This document shows positions 18,684-26,424 of a DNA stretch of 47,626 bases, piece after piece. The DNA comes from an uncultured Bacteroidales bacterium. GTDB taxonomy: Bacteria > Bacteroidota > Bacteroidia > Bacteroidales > FEN-979. The stretch is taken from positions 1 through 47,626 of the forward strand of contig CAIYJU010000040.1 in NCBI GenBank assembly GCA_903926565.1. Reading direction: 5' to 3'. The translations under genes were made by a program, and so were the position numbers. Positions within the stretch are counted from its first letter, which is position 1. Every line of letters starts with the position of its first letter. The notes under the pieces are model-generated. The model was not told where the DNA came from. It did no database searches and saw only the letters and a list, made by a program, of their open reading frames with translations.

Positions 18684-18788
18684 TTTAATCACATGATAAA
18701 TTCCAGATATTCACTTTTTGCAATGGAGAAAAATTTTATCAAAAATCCTATTTAATCACATGATGACCCCCAGATATACACTGTTTTT
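18684..18788 (+). repeat. Direct duplication of the neopullulanase start region with short upstream ORF
   Basis: About 37 bases starting TTTAATCACATGAT at 18684 recur at 18751 (offset 67) with about seven differences. The second copy carries the real start codon. In the first, an ATG at 18693 opens a 20-codon frame (MINSRYSLFAMEKNFIKNPI) ending with TAA at 18753-18755, four bases before the ATG at 18760. It could be a leftover of a duplicated start or a coupled leader ORF. Confidence 0.7.
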
Positions 18789-20610
18789 CCTTTTACTTTT
18801 ACCACTAAGTATTTTCTCACAAAATACGGTAGTTGAGAAAGTGGAACCTCCCTTTTGGTGGACCGGATTCAAAAACACAGACCTGCAACTGCTTGTTTAC
18901 GGGAGAAATATTGCATCGTCATCAGTCACAGTTGACTATCCCGGTTTTGTTCTGAAAAAAGTTCACAAAGTTGAGAACCCAAACTACCTTTTCCTGGATT
19001 TAACAATCAGCAGTGGTGCGCGTCCCGGGATTGCAACAATTCAATTTAAGGCAAAGGATAAAGTTGTTGGAAAGTATCTCTATGAGTTGAAAGCCAGGAA
19101 GAAAGGGTCAGCACAGCGAAAAAGCTTTACCTCGCATGATGTCATTTACCTGCTGATGCCGGACCGTTTTGCCAATGGCGAGACTTCAAACGACTTTTCA
19201 GCCGGAATGGCTGAACAACTTAACCGGTCGAACCTCGATGGCCGCCACGGTGGTGATATCAAAGGTATAATGGACCATCTTGATTATTTCCAGGATTTAG
19301 GTGTAACTGCCTTATGGATCAATCCTTTGCTGGAAAACAACCAGGAAAAATACTCTTATCATGGTTATTCAACCACCGACTATTACCTGGTCGATCCCAG
19401 GTTCGGCACCAATGAAGACTATCTGAAACTCAGCGATGCATTGCATCTGCGTGGCATCAAACTGATCAAGGACATGATTTTCAACCATTGTGGCAGCGGC
19501 CACTGGTGGATGAAAGACCTTCCTTCAGCGGAATGGATCAACCAATGGCCCGAATTCACCAGGACAAATTACCGGGCAAGCACATTTACCGATCCTTATG
19601 CTTCCCAGGCCGACAGCAACTTTTTTGTGCGGGGTTGGTTCGACCTCACAATGCCCGACCTGAACCAGGCAAACCCATATCTTAAAAATTACCTCATACA
19701 GAACAGCATCTGGTGGATTGAATATGCCGGTCTTGACGGTATCCGGCAGGACACCTATCCCTATCCGTTCAAGGAGATGATGGCCGAATGGTGTAAACGC
19801 CTCAACGACGAGTATCCTGAATTCAATATCGTCGGAGAGTGCTGGCTTAATTATCCTGCTTCTGTTGCTTACTGGCAAAAAGGGTCGGTAAACAAAGACG
19901 GTTATGAATCCTCTTTGCCGACTGTATTTGACTTCCCGTTATATGATGCCCTCAATAAAGCGTTTCAGGAGCCGGAAAGCTGGAATACAGGTATTGTAAG
20001 ATTGTATGAAATCCTTGCCCAGGATTTCTCATATCCAAACCCCGACAACCTTGTTGTCTTTGCTGATAACCATGATGTTGGCCGTTTCCTGGATATGCAA
20101 AATAGCGACATTCGTAAACAGAAAATGGCCATGGCTTTTATCCTGACTACCAGAGGGATACCTCAAATCTATTATGGGACAGAGATCCTTATGTCGGCGG
20201 GTACAGACAAAGGCGATGCAAGCAGGCGTAAAGATTTCCCGGGCGGATGGGCAGGCGACCCGCAGAACGCATTTACTGAGGTTGGCCGCACGAAAGCGCA
20301 GTCGGACATGTACAACTACCTGAAAAAACTTATTCACTGGAGAAACTCAAACGAGGTGGTTCATACCGGGAAATTCAGGCATTTCATCCCTGCTGACGGG
20401 ATCTATGTTTACTTCAGATATAATACAAAAAGTACCGTTATGGTGGTCATAAACAACAACGAAGCAGAAAAAAACATCGAAACCGGTCGCTATAATGAAT
20501 TTCTAAAGAATTTTAAATCAGGTAACGAGATCATCTCCGGGAAAAAGCTGGATGACCTGTCAAAACTGACTGTTCCGGGGAAATCGGTGGTGATTATTGA
20601 ATTGAAATAG
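18760..20610 (+). CDS. Exported GH13 neopullulanase/cyclomaltodextrinase (SusA-like)
   Basis: This 616-residue enzyme hydrolyses maltodextrins, pullulan or cyclodextrins in characterised relatives. A signal peptide (residues 1-20, FLLLLLPLSIFSQ) exports it and there is no lipobox cysteine, so it is probably periplasmic like Bacteroides SusA. An N-terminal Ig-like cyclomaltodextrinase domain (about 25-115, with VEPPFWWTGFKN) precedes the GH13 barrel; VIYLLMPDRFANG opens it. Catalytic residues are Asp331 (GIRQDTY), Glu360 (VGECW) and Asp439 (ADNHDVGRF). A beta-sandwich ends the protein. The start is the ATG at 18760 (or 18763); upstream in-frame codons would add residues ahead of the signal peptide. 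It is flanked on both sides by repeat-filled gaps, so it may have its own transcript. Confidence 0.92.
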   Translation: MMTPRYTLFFLLLLPLSIFSQNTVVEKVEPPFWWTGFKNTDLQLLVYGRNIASSSVTVDYPGFVLKKVHKVENPNYLFLDLTISSGARPGIATIQFKAKDKVVGKYLYELKARKKGSAQRKSFTSHDVIYLLMPDRFANGETSNDFSAGMAEQLNRSNLDGRHGGDIKGIMDHLDYFQDLGVTALWINPLLENNQEKYSYHGYSTTDYYLVDPRFGTNEDYLKLSDALHLRGIKLIKDMIFNHCGSGHWWMKDLPSAEWINQWPEFTRTNYRASTFTDPYASQADSNFFVRGWFDLTMPDLNQANPYLKNYLIQNSIWWIEYAGLDGIRQDTYPYPFKEMMAEWCKRLNDEYPEFNIVGECWLNYPASVAYWQKGSVNKDGYESSLPTVFDFPLYDALNKAFQEPESWNTGIVRLYEILAQDFSYPNPDNLVVFADNHDVGRFLDMQNSDIRKQKMAMAFILTTRGIPQIYYGTEILMSAGTDKGDASRRKDFPGGWAGDPQNAFTEVGRTKAQSDMYNYLKKLIHWRNSNEVVHTGKFRHFIPADGIYVYFRYNTKSTVMVVINNNEAEKNIETGRYNEFLKNFKSGNEIISGKKLDDLSKLTVPGKSVVIIELK

Positions 20611-20645
20611 ACTCCACTTTGGATGCTTTTGACTCAAAAAAAAAT

Positions 20646-20938
20646 AACCACAAAGACACAAAGTAAAAACACTATGTACACCAAGAGATTGAGAGACTGT
20701 TTAAAAATACTTTTTAATCCCATTAGGGATTTTATATGGGTAGAAAATCGTGTATAAATGCATTATTTCGTCCCGTACGGGACGAAATGGCTGTGTAAAC
20801 AATCAACTTCTACCCACATTTTGTGCCTACGGCACAGGTTGAAAATCGGAAAAACAACCAATCAGAAAATTTAAGCAGACTCTGAAAATAATTTGTTTAA
20901 TTTGTGTCCTTTGTGAAATACTTTGTGTCGTTGTTGTT
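20646..20938. repeat. Outer imperfect inverted repeat, AACCACAAAG type
   Basis: The left arm AACCACAAAGACACAAAG (20646-20663) pairs with CTTTGTGTCGTTGTTGTT (20921-20938) with two mismatches. A second pair lies inside it: GAGACTGTTTAAA near 20693 and TTTAAGCAGACTC near 20870. Both enclose the REP-like composite, making the whole region roughly symmetrical. Confidence 0.7.
20716..20836. repeat. REP-like composite element, copy 1
   Basis: In order: hairpin AATCCC-ATTA-GGGATT (20716-20731); ATATGGGTAG (20734-20743); a perfect 24-bp palindrome centred on CGTCCCGTACGGGACG (20765-20788); CTACCCA (20810-20816); and hairpin TGTGCC-TAC-GGCACA (20822-20836). The GGGTAG and CTACCC words are inverted about the central palindrome. 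The same order recurs at 33935-34054. Confidence 0.85.
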
Positions 20939-21004
20939 AATAGTTTTTGAAACACGCTCATCAGTAGATGGGGGCCCGAGAAATAAATTGTAATTCAAAA
21001 TAAT

Positions 21005-22288
21005 ATGTTAGCCATCCAAAAACGCCTCAGTAACATTTTCTACATTATCCTTGGCCTTCCAAGCACAGCGATGGGATTTGCCCTGTCGATCCAGATTGCT
21101 GTATTAAGCTGGATACTGCGAACAAAATACAATCTTGAAATAGACCAGATTGGTATTGTATGGGCGGCCGGCCCAATTGCCGGTATCCTCGGTCAGCCCA
21201 TTGTCGGCCTGATCAGCGACAAGGCCTGGTTTTGGGGAGGGAGGCGCAAACCCTTCATCATCATTGGAGGTATTCTTGCTGCCTTGATGATTTTTGCGTT
21301 GCCCAATATCGATAAAATCAGCAACTTCTTCGGAATTGCCAGCATCATGGCCGTTGCGGTAACCGTGGCGCTCACCCTGGACCTCTCCATCAACATCAGT
21401 TTCAACCCCACACGTTCCATCATCGCCGATGTTACCCCCGATGGCCAGCCACGCACAAAAGGTTATACATGGATGCAATCCATCTCCAACCTTTTCGGCA
21501 GCGGAGCCTACCTGATGGGTGCACTGATCGGAAACTATTTCCTGATCTACGCAGGCGTAGTGATCGTCCTTGTTTTTTCAATCGGTCCGCTGCTCTTCAT
21601 TGAGGAACCCAGGATACTCAGTGCAAGTCCGTCTGATGAAACGAAAAAAGGAACTGGCAAAAATTCCGATACAGCTTCACCCCCCACCCAATGGGTTGAA
21701 CTTTTTAAACTATATTTTGCCCATGGATTTTCGTGGCTCGGCATTCAAACCATGTTCGTATACATGTTCGCATTTTTAGAGCAGAAACTGCCCGCCATGG
21801 CCGACATGTCTGTTGCCGACCGTAATGCACGTCTTGGCCAGATGATCGGATGGTCGTTTTTCATCCTTAATGCAGTTGGAGCCATCTGGCCTGCATTCAT
21901 GCTGGAACCGATGAGCAAGAAACTGGGCCGTGTAAGAACCCACGCGCTGATGGTTGCAACCATGGCCCTCGGCTATTTCGGGATTGTTCTGTTCGCCTCC
22001 AGCGCCATCATGCTCTATTCCATGATGTGTATCCTCACGCTCGGATGGGCAGCAGTAGTCAGTCTGCCATTCGCAATCATGTCGGAGAAGGTTGATAAAA
22101 GCCGCATGGGGTTTTTCATGGGTATTTTCAACCTTTCAGTTGTATTACCACAACTTGTTGCAAGTTCCATCGTTGGCACCATCATTAAAAATGCGGGTGA
22201 CAAAGGAATCATTTTCATCATCAGCGGCACCTCCCTGGCAGTATCGGCTGCATTGTGGTTATTTGTATCTGACAAAAAAACAGCATAA
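21005..22288 (+). CDS. MFS sugar transporter, SLC45-like (second copy)
   Basis: This is a 427-residue inner-membrane carrier with about 12 hydrophobic segments. It shares with the carrier at 15731 the start region (LGLPSTAMGFALSIQIAVLS) and the signature GLISDKAWFWGGRRKPFI after the second segment, but the two are clearly diverged. The esterase gene begins 17 bases after its stop, so they probably share a transcript. With GH13 enzymes on both sides it most likely imports maltose or another alpha-glucan breakdown product; the presence of two carriers suggests different substrates or affinities. Substrate is inferred, not shown. Confidence 0.87.
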   Translation: MLAIQKRLSNIFYIILGLPSTAMGFALSIQIAVLSWILRTKYNLEIDQIGIVWAAGPIAGILGQPIVGLISDKAWFWGGRRKPFIIIGGILAALMIFALPNIDKISNFFGIASIMAVAVTVALTLDLSINISFNPTRSIIADVTPDGQPRTKGYTWMQSISNLFGSGAYLMGALIGNYFLIYAGVVIVLVFSIGPLLFIEEPRILSASPSDETKKGTGKNSDTASPPTQWVELFKLYFAHGFSWLGIQTMFVYMFAFLEQKLPAMADMSVADRNARLGQMIGWSFFILNAVGAIWPAFMLEPMSKKLGRVRTHALMVATMALGYFGIVLFASSAIMLYSMMCILTLGWAAVVSLPFAIMSEKVDKSRMGFFMGIFNLSVVLPQLVASSIVGTIIKNAGDKGIIFIISGTSLAVSAALWLFVSDKKTA

Positions 22289-22305
22289 CAGCGATCCTGC
22301 TATTT

Positions 22306-23736
22306 ATGAAAAAATTAATACTCCTTTGCTTGTTCATTATATCCGCCGGCGGGATGGCTGGCCAGACTTTTCCAGGCCTGATCACCCGGTTGAATTCCTT
22401 GCCCGAATCTCAGCGGCAGGCTGTTGCCGATAGTTTCATGAATGCAGGCAATTCGTTCCCTTTTATTGAGAACGATACCGTGGTAAATTTCGTTTACAAT
22501 GGAGCTGCACAGTCTGTCTCCCTGGCCGGGGATGCCACCGGCTGGAGTCCGAACATGACATTTAGTCATATTGCCGGTACGACGTTCTATTATTTTACAA
22601 CAACGTATGAACGAGATGCCCGACTCGACTATAAACTTGTGATCAATGGTTCAAGCTGGATCCTTGACCCGAAAAATCCGCATACCTGCTCCGGGGGCTT
22701 TGGCCCCAACTCAGAGCTGCGCATGCCCGATTATGTGGTTCCTCCTGAAATCAGCTATTACCCGGCTATTCCGCATGGAACCATCACCGACACTACGTTT
22801 CACAGCAATATCCTTGGTAACAACCGGCCTGTAAGAGTTTACCTGCCTCCCGGATATCCCTCAGGAAGTGACGCTTATCCTGTGATCCTGTTTCATGATG
22901 GTCCGGAATATATCAGCCTTGGAAATACCAACAATATTTTCGATTACCTTATCTCCGAACACCTGATGACCCCGGTGATCGGCGTGTTTGTTCCTCCGGT
23001 TGACAGAACTGCTGAATATGCAGGAAGTAAGATCGATCAGTTTACTGAATTCATTGCCAGTGAACTGATGCCGGTTATCGATGCCCGTTATAAAACAAGT
23101 GCAGACCCTGCCCGGCGGGCCATGGCGGGAGCCTCGAATGGCGGAAACATCGCCCTTTATATTGGTATGAAACACCCTGAACTTTTCGGGAAGATTGCTG
23201 CGCAGTCAAGCAATGTCATCAATTCAATCAGTCAGACTTTTTCCAGCGAACCCAAACTGAACCTGGAACTCTATATAGATATAGGCACATATGATTTGGC
23301 AATACTTATCCCAATGGTCCGCGGTTTACGGGATGTCATACAGGCACATGGCTACACATACCAATACCAGGAATGGCATGAAGGTCACAGCTGGGGCAAC
23401 TGGAAAGGGCATCTGAAACTGCCCCTGATGCAGTTTTTCTCCTGGTCAAGCGGATTGAATAGCCCTGATGAAAATCATGGATTTAAACTTGAACAGGTGA
23501 AACCAAATCCCTTTCATGATCGTACAACAATTAAATATATCGCTCCCATTGATTCTGTAATAGAACTGACGGTTGTTGATCTCCAGGGAAAGACAGTGGA
23601 AACAATATTTTCAGGCAAAGTTTCAGCCTCTGTTAACACGCTTGAGTATTTTCATAAAAAACCTGCCGGCGAATATATTTTAACATTGATGGCACATGGA
23701 AAAATTATGGATAGCATGATCATACAGGTTTTATAA
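22306..23736 (+). CDS. Exported alpha/beta-hydrolase esterase with CBM48-like front and T9SS tail
   Basis: This is a 476-residue protein. Residues 1-19 are a signal peptide (ending MAGQ). Residues about 50-135 form an Ig-like CBM48/esterase N-terminal domain (VSLAGDATGWSP, YKLVINGSSWILDPKNP). Residues about 160-375 are an esterase-D/Fes-type hydrolase (PF00756 family): RPVRVYLPPGY near its start, nucleophile Ser277 in GASNGG, and probable catalytic His361 in EWHEGHSWGNW. The last 80 residues are a T9SS sorting domain (VKPNPFHDRTTIKY). It should therefore work at or outside the cell surface. Relatives include feruloyl/acetyl esterases and enterochelin-esterase-like proteins; the substrate is unknown. 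Its place in an amylase locus suggests acyl groups on a glucan or a glycosidic side activity, but this is conjecture. Confidence 0.82.
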   Translation: MKKLILLCLFIISAGGMAGQTFPGLITRLNSLPESQRQAVADSFMNAGNSFPFIENDTVVNFVYNGAAQSVSLAGDATGWSPNMTFSHIAGTTFYYFTTTYERDARLDYKLVINGSSWILDPKNPHTCSGGFGPNSELRMPDYVVPPEISYYPAIPHGTITDTTFHSNILGNNRPVRVYLPPGYPSGSDAYPVILFHDGPEYISLGNTNNIFDYLISEHLMTPVIGVFVPPVDRTAEYAGSKIDQFTEFIASELMPVIDARYKTSADPARRAMAGASNGGNIALYIGMKHPELFGKIAAQSSNVINSISQTFSSEPKLNLELYIDIGTYDLAILIPMVRGLRDVIQAHGYTYQYQEWHEGHSWGNWKGHLKLPLMQFFSWSSGLNSPDENHGFKLEQVKPNPFHDRTTIKYIAPIDSVIELTVVDLQGKTVETIFSGKVSASVNTLEYFHKKPAGEYILTLMAHGKIMDSMIIQVL

Positions 23737-23767
23737 GCAAGTATTTCATGATAAGCTATTTTCAACA

Positions 23768-23837
23768 CAATAGGCACAATACAAAAACACACTAGTGTGA
23801 CTTCTAATGTGCCCTAATGTGTCTATTGTGGTATTTT
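23768..23837. repeat. Imperfect inverted repeat before GH13 lipoprotein gene
   Basis: CACAATAGGCACA near 23767 and TGTGTCTATTGTGG near 23818 are inverted copies, with the palindrome CACACTAGTGTG between them. It fills most of the 131-base gap and may be another member of the dispersed inverted-repeat group. Confidence 0.5.
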
Positions 23838-23867
23838 AAAACTGCACATCCTCACAAATTCAAAAAT

Positions 23868-26252
23868 ATGAAAATCAACATTTTACCAATTATCACAACA
23901 GGCCTTGCCTTATCCCTCTGGAGTTGTTCATCAAACAATGACCTCCCTTTAGCCAAGGATCCCCAGATGATAAAGCTATCAGCTCCAATCCTCCTCAATA
24001 ACGATTCAACCTTGCTGGTCCTGGCCGATTACCTAATCAGGCCAACCTGGATCGATTCAATGGAACTTGACAAATCACTAAACGCCTCAATATCTGCCGA
24101 CTCCACCCTGATGGTCATTAAACCTGTTGACAGGGATTTCCCCAAACTCTCCATGTTGAAAATATGGTCAAAGGGCTTCTCCTATTCGCTGCTCCTTGAA
24201 AAATCAACCAAAATAAAATACCGCTATACATTCGATCCGAAGAACAAAAAGTACAAACGTGTCCAGATCAAGGGCCAGATGAATGAGTGGAATGCTGCAT
24301 CCGGATACATGTTTGAAAAGGATGGCAAATGGCATATCGACTTCCAGCTTTTTCCGGGAAAATACCAGTACAAACTGATCCTTGACGGGAAAGAAAAGTC
24401 TGATCCCGGCAATCGCGATTCGGTCAGCAACAACAACGGCGGATACAATTCGCTTTTGACCCTTGGAAATCTGAACCCATCCGGGTTACCCACCCTGTTC
24501 ACCAGTGTCGCCGACGGGAGAAAAGTCGTGATCGGCCTGAAAAACAGCGCAGATTCCATTTTTGTTTTCTGGCAGAACCATCTGCTAGACCAGAAATTCT
24601 GGAAAAGAGACAGTTCCGGTATCACAATCGAAGTTCCTGGAAAAGCAAAAGAGTTCGACCGAAGCTTTCTCCGGGTAACTGCCTTTAACCAGGTTGGTAT
24701 CTCAAACCAGATACTGGTGCCACTGCAGGACGGAGAAGTGATGACAGATCCAAAAAAACTTACGCGTAATGACCGGGAGGCTACGATCATGTACTTCCTG
24801 ATGGTTGACCGGTTTAAAAACGGGAAACCTGAGAATGACGCCCCTGTGAAGGACCCTGATATCGATCCGAAGGTAAATTATATGGGAGGTGACCTGGCCG
24901 GAATTACAAAAGCAATCGAGGATGGCTATTTTTCAAACCTGGGAATCAACACAATATGGATTTCTCCCATCACCCAGAACCCGCTTATCGGGTTTACGGA
25001 GTATCCTGCACCCCATCGCAAATTTTCGGGATACCACGGATACTGGCCCATCACCCTCACCACTGTTGACACCAGGTTTGGCAATTCCGAAGAGCTGCAA
25101 AAGCTTGTGAGCGAAGCACACAGCAACAACATCAACGTTATCCTCGATTTTGTGTCACATCATGTCCATCAGGATTATCCTGTACTCAAAGCCCATCCCG
25201 ACTGGATAACCCCGATCGACCTTCCCGGGAAGCGGAAAAATCTGCGGCTGTGGGATGAACAGCGGCTTACAACCTGGTTCGATGTCTTTCTCCCAACCTT
25301 CGACCTCACAAAGACGGAAGTGGCCAGCATGGTTTCCGATTCTGCAGCTTTCTGGATCAAAGAGTATAAACTCGATGGGTTTCGCCATGATGCAGCCAAG
25401 CATGTACCTGAGAACTACTGGAGGATGCTGACCCATAAACTTGATTCACAGGTGGTGATCCCTGAGAACCGGCCTGTTTTCCAGATTGGTGAAACCTTCG
25501 GAAGCCGGGAGTTGATCGGGAGCTATGTCAACCCCGGTATGCTTGACGCACAGTTTGAATTCAACCTTTACTGGGAGGCAAAGATGGCTTTCGCAGCAGA
25601 CAATATCTCCTTCCGCGACCTGAACTATTCTCTGCAGCAAAGTTTCAGCTATTTCGGTGAACACAACCTGATGGGGAACATCACGGGAAACCAGGATATG
25701 CCGCGGTTTATCTCCTATGCCAGCGGTGCGCTCAGCATGAACGAGGATGCCGGGGAAGCGGGATGGAAGCGGGACATCCAGGTGAAAGACACCATTGGGT
25801 ACCGCAAAATGGCATCGCTGGAAGCGTTTAACATGACCATCCCGGGTATCCCCGTAATTTATTACGGGGATGAGTACGGCATAGCCGGAGCCGGCGACCC
25901 CGACAACCGCCGCATGCTGAATTTTGACAGCCTTAACCAGCACGAACAGTTTCTAAAGACTACTACTGCAAAACTCGCCCATCTCAGGAATTCAAACCTG
26001 GCCCTGGTTTATGGAGACTTTACCCAGCTCAAAGTCAGCGAAAAAGTGTTTGTTTACCTTCGCTCCTACTTTGATAAAGCGGTGATTGTAGTATTCAACA
26101 AGGATAAGGGTTCGAAAAAAATCGAATTCGAATTGCCGGCCAGGTATATGGAAGCCACATTCCTGGCTCAGTTTGGGAATAATTTCGTTGCAGAAAAAGG
26201 TAAGATCAGCATCGAACTTCAAGGCAATTCATTTGAAATATTATCAAACTAA
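23868..26252 (+). CDS. GH13 alpha-amylase-family lipoprotein with CBM48-like domain
   Basis: This is a 794-residue lipoprotein: signal peptide with the lipobox cysteine at 20 (LSLWSC). Residues about 35-110 form an Ig-like domain, and about 115-190 a CBM48/CBM20-like unit (RVQIKGQMNEWN, GKYQYKLILDG). The GH13 barrel opens with IMYFLMVDRFKNG. Catalytic residues are Asp508 (GFRHDAAKH), Glu542 (IGETFG) and Asp610. Conserved region IV reads TGNQDMPRF, with Gln where most GH13 enzymes have His before the last catalytic Asp. A C-terminal beta domain follows. The ATG at 23868 gives a clean lipoprotein signal; the upstream in-frame ATG at 23817 would spoil it. Probably a membrane-anchored maltodextrin hydrolase; inner versus outer surface cannot be decided. 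Confidence 0.9.
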   Translation: MKINILPIITTGLALSLWSCSSNNDLPLAKDPQMIKLSAPILLNNDSTLLVLADYLIRPTWIDSMELDKSLNASISADSTLMVIKPVDRDFPKLSMLKIWSKGFSYSLLLEKSTKIKYRYTFDPKNKKYKRVQIKGQMNEWNAASGYMFEKDGKWHIDFQLFPGKYQYKLILDGKEKSDPGNRDSVSNNNGGYNSLLTLGNLNPSGLPTLFTSVADGRKVVIGLKNSADSIFVFWQNHLLDQKFWKRDSSGITIEVPGKAKEFDRSFLRVTAFNQVGISNQILVPLQDGEVMTDPKKLTRNDREATIMYFLMVDRFKNGKPENDAPVKDPDIDPKVNYMGGDLAGITKAIEDGYFSNLGINTIWISPITQNPLIGFTEYPAPHRKFSGYHGYWPITLTTVDTRFGNSEELQKLVSEAHSNNINVILDFVSHHVHQDYPVLKAHPDWITPIDLPGKRKNLRLWDEQRLTTWFDVFLPTFDLTKTEVASMVSDSAAFWIKEYKLDGFRHDAAKHVPENYWRMLTHKLDSQVVIPENRPVFQIGETFGSRELIGSYVNPGMLDAQFEFNLYWEAKMAFAADNISFRDLNYSLQQSFSYFGEHNLMGNITGNQDMPRFISYASGALSMNEDAGEAGWKRDIQVKDTIGYRKMASLEAFNMTIPGIPVIYYGDEYGIAGAGDPDNRRMLNFDSLNQHEQFLKTTTAKLAHLRNSNLALVYGDFTQLKVSEKVFVYLRSYFDKAVIVVFNKDKGSKKIEFELPARYMEATFLAQFGNNFVAEKGKISIELQGNSFEILSN

Positions 26253-26282
26253 GAGATCAATCCTCGATGATGTGCAATAAAT

Positions 26283-26384
26283 CTCTGCGGCCCTCTGCGA
26301 CTTTTCTTTGCGGCTCTTTGCGTTAAAAAAAAAGATTACCGCAGAGAACCGCAGAGTTTAACTGCAAAGAACCGCAAAGAAAAG
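26283..26384. repeat. Interleaved inverted repeats (X-Y-X'-Y')
   Basis: X is CTCTGCGGCCCTCTGCG (26283-26299) and Y starts CTTTTCTTTGCGG (26301-26324). After an A-rich spacer, X' (26338-26356) is the inverted copy of X, and Y' (26360-26384) that of Y, each with two or three differences. Because the order is X-Y-X'-Y', the two stems cannot nest. It fills the gap between two GH13 genes. Confidence 0.75.
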
Positions 26385-26424
26385 GCAGAAAATTGTGATG
26401 ATGGGTTTATGAAAAATCAGTTGT

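Larger units (their letters stand above)
20611..21004. other. 394-base gap made of nested repeats
   Basis: No gene is seen. The stretch consists of an outer AACCACAAAG-type inverted repeat enclosing a REP-like palindrome composite, each listed separately. No good TAnnTTTG box was found for the following MFS gene; ATACTTTGTG near 20919 is one base short of the spacing. Confidence 0.7.

Noticed and set aside
20716..20836. CRISPR array
   Set aside because: The repeats are palindromic modules of different sequence without regular spacers, and there are no cas genes.
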